Positions 30,112 through 39,542 of a stretch of DNA of 64,000 bases are shown piece after piece (the first letter of the stretch is position 1; each line of letters starts with the position of its first letter). Origin of the DNA: Candidatus Neomarinimicrobiota bacterium (GTDB lineage Bacteria; Fidelibacterota; UBA2242; B5-G15); NCBI GenBank assembly GCA_017656425.1, contig JACDNV010000001.1, positions 266,132 through 330,131 on the forward strand, in the 5' to 3' direction. The position numbers and the translations under genes were made by a program. The notes beneath the pieces were generated by a model that ran no database searches, was not told the DNA's origin, and worked only from the letters and a program-made list of their open reading frames with translations.

Positions 30112-30226
30112 AAATTAGGTGTATTAGTATAAAAGTTTAAATATTTGATAGAATTGTTTAGTTCAAGTGGGAATTATTTTAGAAATATTTAAAAAAAGAC
30201 TTGACAAAAGATTATTTGGGGGTAAA
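30112..30226 (+). promoter_or_regulatory. Promoter module copy 3
   Basis: The shared upstream block (ATTAGGTGTATTAGTATAAA ... ATATTTGATAGAATTGTTTA) ends in TTGACA, 16 bases finishing in five G, then TAAATT. About 75 bases before the start at 30303. Nearly the same sequence stands ahead of the genes at 23088 and 24844. Confidence 0.55.
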
Positions 30227-30302
30227 TTAGAAGAAGGCAAAGATAAAGCTGAAATGAAGTGTTTAAAGTATATAAATGCTACAACCTTCTTGGGGAGGGG
30301 TA

Positions 30303-31817
30303 ATGTATTCAATTAGCAGAAAATTTACTTACTTTATGTTTTTGTTAGTGTTTCTATTTTTTCTGTTTAAATCCTTATTTGGTGAGAATTACGTAATAAT
30401 AAAAGGAAAAATAATTGATAGCGATACAGGGGTCGGTATAGATAGAGCAAAAGTTTACTTCATAAACGAAGGCACGGGCGATACGTTAATAACCTTCTCA
30501 GACAGTAATGGAAACTATTCAATTCAGTTAACAATAACGAAAATATCAGGTGAGGAAAATAACGGTTTAATACCAAAAAAATACAGACTGTATCAAAATT
30601 ACCCAAATCCCTTTAATCCAGGAACTGTGATAGAGTTTGAATTGCCTGAGCCAGGTCGGGTGAAGATTGTAGTCTACGATCTATTAGGTAAGGTAGTCAA
30701 AGTGCTGACAGATCGTGAATATCCTGAAGGTATTTCGCGTGTTTGCTGGGATGGGACAGATGAATTCGGGAGATATGTTTCTGCCGGGGTTTACTTTTAT
30801 AGAATGAAGGCCGGTGAATTTACTGATTCTAGAAAGATGGTTCTTCTTGATGAAGGGGGAGATAGAAAGATATCGGGAAAAGGAGCAAAAGCTCTGGCAA
30901 GTGCCTCGATGGCAATTAGCAGTAGGACCATTATTCAGAATGTATTCACAATTCGCGTTGAAAAGACTGGGTATTATCTTTTTGTCGAAAAAGGGTTTGT
31001 TGTTAGCTTACAGGATACAGTTATTGAGAAAAATATAGTACTTTATAATAAAATCACGTGCGATATATGGACTGCTGAGAACAGTCCATATGTTATGGAT
31101 AGCACATTGGTGATTGAAGAGGGCAGGACTCTTGTTATCGAGCCAGGGGTAACTGTAGCTTTTAAGAGTTGGTGGAGTAAACTGATAGTAAAGGGCAAGT
31201 TGATAGCCTGTGGGACGGAATCTGACTCTATCAGGTTTACGTCTTACGAAGACCCCGAATCTCATTGGATTTCCTGGGGTGGGGTTGAATTCGACTCATG
31301 CGATAGCGAGACCCGTCTTGAATATTGCCTGTTTGAGAAAATTACGGGAAAAGATTTTGTAATACTATGTGATAATTCATCACCGACTTTTAGTCACATT
31401 AAATTCTCGTTATGTGATGTACTTGTTGAAACGGGAGGAAGTACAATTCAATGTATAAACAATTCATTTCCAGCTATTGAGTATTCTGTATTTTCTGGAG
31501 GCAGTTACGAGTTCAGTTGTATTTCCTGCGCCACTCTACGGGATAGCTTTATCAACCGTAGTTCTTCCAATCCAAGGATATTTAATAATGATTTTTACAT
31601 TTATGAGGGTGGATATGCTGTTTGCGGCGGGGGATTTCTCGATATGAACTACATTGAGATAGTAAATTGGCCTAATCCGCCCATAATAGATACATCTCTC
31701 GGGGATCCTGTTGATGAGGTTGGTGATGGGATTTTTACAACAAATTCAAGAAGTTGCAAGAATGTTGATGGGATTACCAATCCAAGGGCTAGACCGCATT
31801 TTGCAAACCACAGGTAA
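30303..31817 (+). CDS. Secreted protein: CarboxypepD_reg-like, internal type IX-like domain, beta-helix
   Basis: ATG at 30303 directly follows GGGGAGGGGTA; the open frame goes back to 30276 without a better start. Domain order is unusual. A signal peptide or anchor (FTYFMFLLVFLFFLFKSLFG) comes first, then a short carboxypeptidase-regulatory-like Ig fold (VIIKGKIIDSDTGVGIDRAKVYF). Next comes a complete type IX sorting-like domain in the middle of the chain (YRLYQNYPNPFNPGTVIEFEL ... WDGTDEFGRYVSAGVYFYRMKAGEF). After this a beta-helix domain (DIWTAENSPYVMDSTLVIEEGRTLVIEPGVTVAF) runs to the C-terminus. The beta-helix part is homologous to the gene at 31861 and to the pseudogene at 21883, so the protein may be a fusion created by recombination. 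Confidence 0.75.
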   Translation: MYSISRKFTYFMFLLVFLFFLFKSLFGENYVIIKGKIIDSDTGVGIDRAKVYFINEGTGDTLITFSDSNGNYSIQLTITKISGEENNGLIPKKYRLYQNYPNPFNPGTVIEFELPEPGRVKIVVYDLLGKVVKVLTDREYPEGISRVCWDGTDEFGRYVSAGVYFYRMKAGEFTDSRKMVLLDEGGDRKISGKGAKALASASMAISSRTIIQNVFTIRVEKTGYYLFVEKGFVVSLQDTVIEKNIVLYNKITCDIWTAENSPYVMDSTLVIEEGRTLVIEPGVTVAFKSWWSKLIVKGKLIACGTESDSIRFTSYEDPESHWISWGGVEFDSCDSETRLEYCLFEKITGKDFVILCDNSSPTFSHIKFSLCDVLVETGGSTIQCINNSFPAIEYSVFSGGSYEFSCISCATLRDSFINRSSSNPRIFNNDFYIYEGGYAVCGGGFLDMNYIEIVNWPNPPIIDTSLGDPVDEVGDGIFTTNSRSCKNVDGITNPRARPHFANHR

Positions 31818-31860
31818 TAAAAAAGTGAATAAGTTGACATTTTTATGACTGGGAAGCACA

Positions 31861-32760
31861 ATGAGTAAATATTTTAAAATAATTGAATTATTTATGATGG
31901 TTACTTTTTTACTATGTTGTGATATGTTCAAAAATATTCTTGATGGTGATAATGAAAGCGAGGCTGATTCTACTGTTATTCAGGGTGACATAACAAAAAA
32001 TATTACGTGGATATTAGCGGGAAGTCCATATATTATAAGTGATACTATAACTGTGGATGAAGGGGTGAAGCTTACTATTGAACCGGGAGTAATAGTTAAA
32101 TTTACGGATTATTCGGCTCTAATTATTAAGGGTCAGCTTTTGGCAGATGGAAATATTGAAAATAAAATTACATTTACTGCTTGGGATGATGATTTTGGTC
32201 CATATTATGAAGATTCATGGGTTGGAATAATGTTTGATTCGTGTGCTTTAGAACAAAGCCTTATGAAATATTGTATAATTGAAAAGAGTGTTGGATGGAA
32301 TGGCTTATCCCCAGTTCTGATAAAAGATTGTTCACCAACTATTTCACATTGTACTTTTAGATCCTATATGCCTTTGTGGGATAGCGGTGGTTCTTATATG
32401 CTATGTATGGGGGATTCTAAACCGTTAATCGAATATAATTGCATTCCCCAATTAATTTCAGCATATCGAGGTAGTGGTATACATTCCATAAATGGTGCTA
32501 ATCCGATTATTTTTAATAATAATATTGAATATGACGGAGTAAATGAATGTTGGGCTGTAGATGGAGGGGGCTTCTTGAATGGTAATTATTTATTTAGTGT
32601 AATAAATAATGATACTATAGTAGACCTATCTTTGGGAATTCCTGTTGATGAAATAGGAGATGGTGTTTTTAATACAACCTCCACAAATGAACCTCCGGGA
32701 TTTATGAATGTGGACGGAGTTACAAATCCGATGTCTACGCCGAATCCTCTGGATTGGTAG
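31861..32760 (+). CDS. Beta-helix lipoprotein
   Basis: The 299-residue protein has an N-terminal lipoprotein-like signal (ELFMMVTFLLCC). A beta-helix follows, opening with QGDITKNITWILAGSPYIISDTITVDEGVKLTIEPGVIVKF and repeating short right-handed coils (LMKYCIIEKSVGW, ISHCTFRSYMP, IIFNNNIEYDG). The C-terminus reads DLSLGIPVDEIGDGVFNTTSTNEP ... VDGVTNPMSTPNPLDW. The fold is typical of extracellular carbohydrate-binding or carbohydrate-cleaving proteins, but no catalytic residues can be assigned. It is the intact member of a three-copy set in the island, with the pseudogene at 21883 and the C-terminal half of the previous gene. Confidence 0.7.
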   Translation: MSKYFKIIELFMMVTFLLCCDMFKNILDGDNESEADSTVIQGDITKNITWILAGSPYIISDTITVDEGVKLTIEPGVIVKFTDYSALIIKGQLLADGNIENKITFTAWDDDFGPYYEDSWVGIMFDSCALEQSLMKYCIIEKSVGWNGLSPVLIKDCSPTISHCTFRSYMPLWDSGGSYMLCMGDSKPLIEYNCIPQLISAYRGSGIHSINGANPIIFNNNIEYDGVNECWAVDGGGFLNGNYLFSVINNDTIVDLSLGIPVDEIGDGVFNTTSTNEPPGFMNVDGVTNPMSTPNPLDW

Positions 32761-32916
32761 AAGGTAATAGTATGAGCTTTTTCCCTTTACTTTTCAGTAG
32801 GTAATAGGGGTAATATTTCAATGAGAAAAATTACAGTTTTTGATATAGAGAGTTTAATAAATGATGAAATGTATAACATCTGTCAACTCGTCCTATCTAA
32901 TCTCACCAGAGCTCTT

Positions 32917-32960
32917 AATTTAATCAATTCTATCGTACCACCATGTGCATGAACTTTCCC
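32917..32960 (+). repeat. 44-bp direct repeat, right copy (island boundary)
   Basis: Identical to 20280-20323. It lies 62 bases upstream of tRNA-Lys, and in this copy the sequence afterwards (GGAAAAGATTG) differs from the left copy, fixing the repeat boundary. Confidence 0.92.
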
Positions 32961-33022
32961 GGAAAAGATTGTAAAACACTTTGCCATTTAATAATTTAAA
33001 TTTTAAATTTGAAAGCTATTTG

Positions 33023-33095
33023 GGGCGCATAGCTCAGTAGGTAGAGCAACGGCCTTTTAAGCCGTGGGTCGCAGGTTCGATTCCTGCTGCGCTCA
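33023..33095 (+). tRNA. tRNA-Lys (anticodon UUU)
   Basis: Seventy-three bases fold as a cloverleaf. The acceptor stem is GGGCGCA with TGCGCTC (one G-U) and a discriminator A. The D arm is around AGCTCAGTAGGTAGAGC and the anticodon stem is ACGGC/GCCGT with loop CTTTTAA, giving UUU. The T arm is CGCAG-GTTCGAT-TCCTGCTG type. The CCA end is not encoded. It is the only RNA gene of the classical kind in the window and marks the right edge of the secreted-protein island. Confidence 0.96.
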
Positions 33096-33149
33096 CAGAA
33101 AACAAATGTCTGGATAAACCAGGCTTACTCATTTCATCTAAAACTCAAT

Positions 33150-35546
33150 TTACTTTCTTACCGCAATATCAAGCACTTCAGACATCTCTTTTACAAAATC
33201 AAATCGCATCTCTTTCTTTATTTCTTTTGGTATCTCTACAAGGTCTTTTTTATTTTGCTCAGGCAATATTACTCTCTTCAATCCGGCTCTATGTGCCGCC
33301 AGCACTTTTTCTTTTATACCACCGACGGGAAGCAAGGCACCGCGTAAAGTAATCTCACCCGTCATTGCTAAATTATTTTTCACCTTCTTCTTTTTAAGCA
33401 AAGAGTATATAGCTGTTAAGATAGTAACCCCTGCCGAGGGTCCATCCTTGGGTATAGCACCTGCAGGCACATGAACATGTATGTCTATATTCGAAAATAT
33501 ATTCTCATCAATACCGAGTTCTTTAGAATTAGATTTTATGTAACTCAATGCAGCCTCTGCAGATTCCTTCATTACATCCCCGAGTTGACCAGTAAGATGT
33601 AATTTCCCAGTTCCCTTCATTGATGTAGCTTCAATAAACAAGATATCACCACCAGCCATCGTCCAGGCAAGACCAATCGCAATACCCGGCTTTGATACCC
33701 TCTCACCAATATCAAAAATATATTTTTCTGGTCCAAGGTACTTAAAGACAGCATTTCTATCTATGGTAAACGTCCTTCTCGATTTTTTCTCTGCATATAT
33801 TGTAGCTATTCTTCTACATATATTTGCAATCTCCCTTTCAAGATTCCTGACTCCAGCTTCCCTTGTGTAGCTTCTTATAATATATTTAATAGCATCTTCT
33901 TCAAATTCTACTTTTAGTTTACTTAATCCATGCTCCCTTAGCTGCTTTGGTATAAGGAATTTTTTTGCTATCTGAACCTTTTCTTCTTCTGTATAACCGG
34001 GAAACTCAAGTATTTCCATCCTATCACGTAAAGCAGGCAATATTGTATCTACAATATTTGCCGTAGCTATGAACATTACTTTGGACAAATCGTAACTTAC
34101 CTCAAGGTAATGATCACTAAAGGAATGATTCTGCTCGGGGTCCAATACTTCCAATAATGCAGATGATGGATCACCACGAAAGTCTTGACCAATCTTATCA
34201 ATCTCATCTATCATAAAGATTGGATTACTGGAACCAGCTTTCTTAATACCCTGAATTATTCTACCGGGCAATGCACCAATATAGGTTCTCCTATGACCTC
34301 TTATTTCCGCCTCATCGTGAACACCACCGAGTGACATTCTTACGAATTTTCTGCCCATTGCTCTTGCTATCGACATGCCCATGGATGTTTTTCCAACACC
34401 AGGTGGACCAATAAAGCATAGAATAGGCCCCTTGACTGTTTCTTCACCTTCCTCCTCTTTCTTTAGCTTCCTTACTGCAAGATATTCAATTATTCTATTC
34501 TTAACTTTATCCAGTCCATAATGGTCCTCATCAAGAATCTCTCTAGCTCGTTTTATATCTACATTATCCTCTGTAAAAATACCCCACGGTAGATCAACCA
34601 GCCAATCAAGATAAGTTCTGGATACCGTATACTCTGGAGATGAAGGCGGAATCTTCTGAAGTCTATCTAGCTCCTTCAAGGCTACATTTCGAGCTTCATC
34701 GGTCATTTTACTCTCTTTTATCTTCTTCTCAAGCTCCTTCAACTCCAATGTCGACTCATCTTCACCCAATTCCCTCTTTATAGCCTTTAACTGCTCTCGT
34801 AAAAAATATTCTCGTTGTGCTTTACTTATCTCATCTTGAACCTCCGATTGAATCTGCTCACCAAGCTCAATTCTCTGTATCTCTCTATTAATGATAACCG
34901 TTGCTTTTTCCAGTCTGTCCCTGACATCCAACTCCATGAGTATTTCCTGTTTTTCCGCTACTGGAATATTCATTAAGCCAATTGCTCTATCAACTAACCT
35001 CCCAGGATGCTGAATGTTAGTTAGTATTTGAGCATGCTCCTCAGTAAGATAGGGGGCAACTTTTATTAATCGTTGAAATATCTGCCGCAAATTGGTTACA
35101 AGAGCATCGACCTCCAAGCTGGGGGTATAAATTTCCTGGGCTCTCGCTACTTTACCCATATAAAATGGATCACTCTGGGTATATTCTACTACTTTTGCTC
35201 TATCCAAACCCTGGACTATCGCACTCTTGCTACCATCAGGCATCTCAAAAATTTTCAATACTTGAGCGACAGTGCCCCATTCATAAAGGTCTTCAGGTTT
35301 TGGATCATCAATAGAACCTTCCTTCTGGGCAATAACCATTATTTTTCTGTGTTCTTCATCCAGATTTTCAATGAGTTTTAACGACTTCGGTCTTCCTATA
35401 TAGATCGGAATTACATGGTTGGGGAATAAAACCGTATTCCTTAAAGCCATAATAGGTAAAATTTCCGTAGAAGTAAAAATTATATTTTTTCCCTTATCCT
35501 TTTTCTCACCAAGTTTAATTAAACTTTTGTCTTTCTTATCACTCAT
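33150..35546 (-). CDS. lon: ATP-dependent protease Lon
   Basis: Lon degrades misfolded and regulatory proteins. The N-terminal LON substrate domain (ILPIMALRNTVLFPNHVIPIYIGR) is followed by the helical linker. The AAA+ module has Walker A CFIGPPGVGKTSMG, Walker B NPIFMIDEIDK and sensor residues in SYDLSKVMFIATANIVDTILPALRDRMEI. The C-terminal protease domain has catalytic Ser in PKDGPSAGVTI and Lys in GGIKEKVLAA. The ATG at 35546 follows GAGGAG and gives 798 residues; the frame is open a little further upstream but has no site there. It overlaps the upstream toroid gene by eight bases. Confidence 0.97.
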   Translation of the reverse strand: MSDKKDKSLIKLGEKKDKGKNIIFTSTEILPIMALRNTVLFPNHVIPIYIGRPKSLKLIENLDEEHRKIMVIAQKEGSIDDPKPEDLYEWGTVAQVLKIFEMPDGSKSAIVQGLDRAKVVEYTQSDPFYMGKVARAQEIYTPSLEVDALVTNLRQIFQRLIKVAPYLTEEHAQILTNIQHPGRLVDRAIGLMNIPVAEKQEILMELDVRDRLEKATVIINREIQRIELGEQIQSEVQDEISKAQREYFLREQLKAIKRELGEDESTLELKELEKKIKESKMTDEARNVALKELDRLQKIPPSSPEYTVSRTYLDWLVDLPWGIFTEDNVDIKRAREILDEDHYGLDKVKNRIIEYLAVRKLKKEEEGEETVKGPILCFIGPPGVGKTSMGMSIARAMGRKFVRMSLGGVHDEAEIRGHRRTYIGALPGRIIQGIKKAGSSNPIFMIDEIDKIGQDFRGDPSSALLEVLDPEQNHSFSDHYLEVSYDLSKVMFIATANIVDTILPALRDRMEILEFPGYTEEEKVQIAKKFLIPKQLREHGLSKLKVEFEEDAIKYIIRSYTREAGVRNLEREIANICRRIATIYAEKKSRRTFTIDRNAVFKYLGPEKYIFDIGERVSKPGIAIGLAWTMAGGDILFIEATSMKGTGKLHLTGQLGDVMKESAEAALSYIKSNSKELGIDENIFSNIDIHVHVPAGAIPKDGPSAGVTILTAIYSLLKKKKVKNNLAMTGEITLRGALLPVGGIKEKVLAAHRAGLKRVILPEQNKKDLVEIPKEIKKEMRFDFVKEMSEVLDIAVRK

Positions 35547-36525
35547 TTTTTTTCTCCTCGACGCTAACACCTTTTTCCTTTGACTCTTCCAACTCCTTTA
35601 AACACAAAAGAAGACGCAATGTTACACCAAAATCCCCTTTCTTAGATAAACCTGCGACGCTTGGGAATAAACCATCTTTCATTTGCTGGTCAATCATCCA
35701 GTTTAAAGCCTTCTTAAATTTTGGATGAGTATGAAAATCACTAAGAGGTGATATAGCTTCGATCATTCGTAATGTACCACCCCTAAAAAGTCCTATATCC
35801 GTATAATCTGTATATAAGTAATTCCATGCTTCGGCTTCATGAAATAGGTTTGTTTCATTTTTTTGTAAAAAATTCTCAAGCACAAATTTCGCTGCTCTTG
35901 AAGCTGTCTCAGAATTCTTCAATCTTGAATGTGAACTAAAAGCCTGCAAAATCACGATTGAAGCCCATATGTCACTTTTGCATGTTTTAAAAGATTTACC
36001 TGGTAACATTGTCGCAGGAGATAACCACCCACCGTCCTCACGTTGCTTTCTTGCTATCCACCTAAAACCTCTATCTACAAAAGGATTACCGCCCAGGCCA
36101 AATCGAACCAGCAGTAATAATGCAAGACCATGGTGATGATAATGAAGCGGAAATTTTCCATCTGGTTTTTGCAATTTCAATAGACATATAATCGCTTTTT
36201 GAATCTGAGGCATTTCCCTATTACATCCCAGATCATAAAGATGGCTCAACATTTTAAGCTGAGTTAAAAATTGCATTGAGCGTTGTTGCTCTTCGATAGA
36301 GTAGTTCTCTTTTAATTGCCATGTTCCATCATCATTTTGGCTCGATAAAATTTTATTTCTTATCTTATCTCTCTCGAGCTTGCTTTCCAATTTTTCTATT
36401 AATTCTTTATCATCAGGGAAGAATTCAATAGCAGTCCTGTATTTTATATACACAGGTGCTTTATCCATAATGATTGGGATTGGATCAGTTTTCAATAATC
36501 TAAACCAGTTTTTTTGTTTTGACAT
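35539..36525 (-). CDS. Alpha/alpha-toroid protein with prenyltransferase/squalene-cyclase-like repeats
   Basis: The 328-residue protein contains repeated QxxDGxW-type blocks: ILSSQNDDGTWQLKE, LLKLQKPDGKFPLHY, WIARKQREDGGWLSPA and MIDQQMKDGLFPSVAG. These form an alpha/alpha toroid like squalene-hopene cyclase or complement-type domains. The DxDD catalytic motif of cyclases is not present, and the chain is about half cyclase length, so it is probably not a true cyclase. Its coupling to lon (8-base overlap) and to a HAD phosphatase (34-base overlap) gives no clear hint. Function unknown. Confidence 0.6.
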   Translation of the reverse strand: MSKQKNWFRLLKTDPIPIIMDKAPVYIKYRTAIEFFPDDKELIEKLESKLERDKIRNKILSSQNDDGTWQLKENYSIEEQQRSMQFLTQLKMLSHLYDLGCNREMPQIQKAIICLLKLQKPDGKFPLHYHHHGLALLLLVRFGLGGNPFVDRGFRWIARKQREDGGWLSPATMLPGKSFKTCKSDIWASIVILQAFSSHSRLKNSETASRAAKFVLENFLQKNETNLFHEAEAWNYLYTDYTDIGLFRGGTLRMIEAISPLSDFHTHPKFKKALNWMIDQQMKDGLFPSVAGLSKKGDFGVTLRLLLCLKELEESKEKGVSVEEKKNE

Positions 36526-37184
36526 ATTACATTTTCCCCTTCAAGTTTATCTAAAATGTATTTCACTTCACCGTAATTATTAGCAATATATCTGGTTACC
36601 TCTTTAATCTCATCTCTTGAAAAAGTTGTTGTCAGACCAATAGTGTCTATACCCGCACTTATCGCCGACTTTATACCAACAATGGTATCTTCGATGGCAA
36701 CGACTTTATCAGGTTTGACACTAAGTTTTAAACATGCCTTTATATACGGTTCAGGGTGGGGTTTTGTATTTTTAACATCATGAGAAGTTATTATAATATC
36801 AAACATGTTTTCGATTTTCGTGTTCTCGAATATCCATTTCAATACAGAGCCTGATGTTGAAGTTACCAGTGCCGTTCTATATTTTTTCCTTATAGAATTA
36901 TAAAACTGTAAAAAGCCATCCACATAATCTATATGCTCAAGAAATTCTTGTTTTAAGTAATCCCGTCCCTTCTTCTTCAATACATCTACTGGACCTTTTA
37001 TATTAAATCTTCTTTTTATGTAATTATAAAAAGCGTTCTCTGAGATACCTTTAAAAAGCTTCCACTCATCCTCAGATATATTAATTCCATATTCTTCAAA
37101 TAACTTCCTCTCGGCTCGCTCATAAAGCGGCTCTGTATTTACAACAACGCCATCAAAATCAAATAAAACAGCTTCCTTCCCCAT
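36492..37184 (-). CDS. HAD-superfamily phosphatase (beta-phosphoglucomutase-like)
   Basis: This is a class I HAD hydrolase. Motif I FDFDGVVVNTEPLYER carries the nucleophile Asp and acid-base Asp. A helical cap follows, then motif II LVTSTSGS, motif III Lys in DVKNTKPHPEPYIKA and motif IV VVAIEDTIVGIKSAISAGI. This arrangement matches the beta-phosphoglucomutase/phosphoglycolate phosphatase branch; the substrate cannot be read from the sequence. ATG at 37184 was chosen rather than a TTG two codons earlier. Its end overlaps the toroid gene by 34 bases. Confidence 0.85.
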   Translation of the reverse strand: MGKEAVLFDFDGVVVNTEPLYERAERKLFEEYGINISEDEWKLFKGISENAFYNYIKRRFNIKGPVDVLKKKGRDYLKQEFLEHIDYVDGFLQFYNSIRKKYRTALVTSTSGSVLKWIFENTKIENMFDIIITSHDVKNTKPHPEPYIKACLKLSVKPDKVVAIEDTIVGIKSAISAGIDTIGLTTTFSRDEIKEVTRYIANNYGEVKYILDKLEGENVICQNKKTGLDY

Positions 37185-37190
37185 ATCCAA

Positions 37191-38324
37191 ATCCCTTTAA
37201 GGTAGTTTTAATTAAAAAAGAGCATATACCGACGTGCACATACTATGCCAAAAAATATTTTCATAATAAGCATCGAGATAAAGAGGACATTATAGCAGAT
37301 AAGTAGTAGCTCTAAATAACTCAGTCTATTCATCCAGTAAATTTAAAAAATTTATCTGATTAATACTTTTATTATTATCATTATTTAAGACATTTGGTTA
37401 TATAAAATCATTCAAGCCTGTCAAAATTTAATATATTACATATGAATTAGACATAGATAGACAATTCAGTTCTCTATTTCTAAAGAAGATTACTTAACCT
37501 TGAGCAGATATCACACCAAAATTGTCAGAAACATTGAGTCCATAAAAATTTCTATTAAAAACGATTTTTACGAAAATATAACAAATCCTCCTCGGAGTAT
37601 AATCATTGATATATTTTACCTGATCAAATACATCATCTTTCCCCAGTAATTTATTTAATTGAATTTTGATATTACTATTTAATTCAGGATGCCATATATA
37701 TTTTTTTGTTATCTACAGGTATACATAATCATGTTTTCAACATCATTAAAATTACCCATAATGATTAAAAGCGAATCTTATGCCATCACTTTGCCTATAA
37801 AATCAAGTTAATTGTATAATCCCGATAATATTCTTTAATTGCCTTTTAATAATTCACTTATATATTGATAATATTAATGGCTGATACTTTCCTTAAGAAC
37901 GGATTAACAGAATTACCACCTGATAAAATTCTATATGGATATGTGTTTGTCAACATATATTATTTAACCGTTGGGATTTACCTTTCCCATTAAATAATTA
38001 GCTTAATTATATTGTAATGATAACAATAATGTACTTATTACTATTATGTTATTATTTCTCGTATGAAATCTTCAGCTTTAATCCACTTTTAGCTAATATT
38101 CTATCTCTCTCAATTAAATCGGTCAGAATACATTTTAAACCCTACTCCCAAATTCATACATCGAGTCTTCCTTACCTCAATGTGCTTATACTCTCCCATC
38201 AGTAACACCTATCCATAGTCAAGTCCACTCCGGTCATTTTCCCCTATAACTCTAAGCTCTTTAGACAAGGAAAATGGTAAAAGGGTAACTATAAGAACAA
38301 ATCAGACAATCCTTCTATACATTA
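37191..38324. other. Gene-free AT-rich stretch
   Basis: More than 1.1 kb without a convincing gene on either strand. The longest frame (62 codons near 38017) lacks a ribosome site and any family feature. I see no tRNA, terminator hairpin or repeat shared with the rest of the window. It separates the lon/HAD group from the trehalose locus. Confidence 0.6.
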
Positions 38325-39539
38325 TCAATATTCATCTAATACATATTTTAGTATTTCCAGGTAATCCAGTAACATCCTGGTAATTAAAAATTTATCCAAT
38401 ACAACTTTCCGTGCATTCTCACCTAGCTCTTTTGAAAGATTCGGATTCTTTATAAGCTCAATAATTCTCTCGGCAAATCCCTCATAATCATACGGATCGA
38501 GTAAAAATCCATTATATCCATCCTTTATCTGAAGAGGTATTCCGCCAACATTTGAAGCTACTACAGGCTTCTTCTTCCATAAAGCCTCTGTAACTACCAG
38601 ACCAAACCCCTCTCGTATAGACTTCTGCACGACTACATTAGAAATTGTTTGAAGTATGTTTACAAGAACATTATTCTCCGAAGTAATTAAAATTATATCA
38701 CCCTTCTCAAGAAATTTATTTGCCTTTTTCTCGACTTTTCTATATATGATTAATCCTTCAGGATCATCAGTGGCCATACTGCCACATAGAACCAATCTAC
38801 AATCAATTTTTTTCCTAACCATCTTATATATCTCTATTAACCCTTCAGGGTCCTTCCACTTATCAAATCTCGATATTTGAGTTATTATCGGTTTATCAGT
38901 TGGTATTCCAAATTTTTTCAAATACTTATTGATAACCTTCGTTGGTAATTGAATATTCTTCGGGGATAGGGGATCTATAACTGGATACACAACCCTCTGC
39001 TCGACATAAAGATCATCCTTGAGATATTTTTCATTTGATACTATGGCAAGATCATACCTAAGAATAAACCCTTTTAAAAATTCCCACAACTCTTTATTGG
39101 GATTGGTTATATCTACATGACATCTCCATATCCATGGCTGGGTCTTTTTATAAAAATTTATAAGAGGCAAGGGCTGTGGATCATGTATTATTACAACATC
39201 ATGGTCAATATGTGTATAAATGGAAAAATTTTCATTGGACTGTATATAGAGGTCTTTCTTGATCTTCGTAAGATTAATTTTATCACCCTGTAGAGCATTG
39301 TGAAACTTCTTTGTTATATTGAATAAATCAGGATTCCCCCTTATTATCCGCCAGCCCGTATCAATTCCAATGTCATTCATTAAAGGGACAAGACTATTTA
39401 GAATCTCAGCAACTCCACCTCCGAGATAGGTGGAATTAAAATGAATTATTCTTTTACCTGCGATACCCCTGGCCTTTCTATATATCTCATGCAGTACTTT
39501 ATCCCCCACTATTGAACGATAATTAATTAAATGTATCAT
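38325..39539 (-). CDS. treT: Trehalose glycosyltransferring synthase (TreT-like, GT4)
   Basis: TreT makes trehalose from NDP-glucose and glucose in one step and is usually reversible. The sequence follows the family throughout: REIIG-like YRSIVGDKVLHEIYRKARGIAGKRIIHFNSTYLGGGVAEILNSLVPLM, WRIIRGNPDLFNITKKFHNALQG, VIIHDPQPLPLI and the GT4 E-x7-E motif in REGFGLVVTEALWKKKPVVASNVGGIP. The length is 404 residues, as expected. It lies three bases after the OtsA-OtsB fusion gene, so two different trehalose routes share one operon. Confidence 0.85.
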   Translation of the reverse strand: MIHLINYRSIVGDKVLHEIYRKARGIAGKRIIHFNSTYLGGGVAEILNSLVPLMNDIGIDTGWRIIRGNPDLFNITKKFHNALQGDKINLTKIKKDLYIQSNENFSIYTHIDHDVVIIHDPQPLPLINFYKKTQPWIWRCHVDITNPNKELWEFLKGFILRYDLAIVSNEKYLKDDLYVEQRVVYPVIDPLSPKNIQLPTKVINKYLKKFGIPTDKPIITQISRFDKWKDPEGLIEIYKMVRKKIDCRLVLCGSMATDDPEGLIIYRKVEKKANKFLEKGDIILITSENNVLVNILQTISNVVVQKSIREGFGLVVTEALWKKKPVVASNVGGIPLQIKDGYNGFLLDPYDYEGFAERIIELIKNPNLSKELGENARKVVLDKFLITRMLLDYLEILKYVLDEY

Positions 39540-39542
39540 CTG

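Noticed and set aside
38017-38205. Plus-strand frame of 62 codons in the gene-free stretch
   Set aside because: No ribosome site, low complexity, no family feature.
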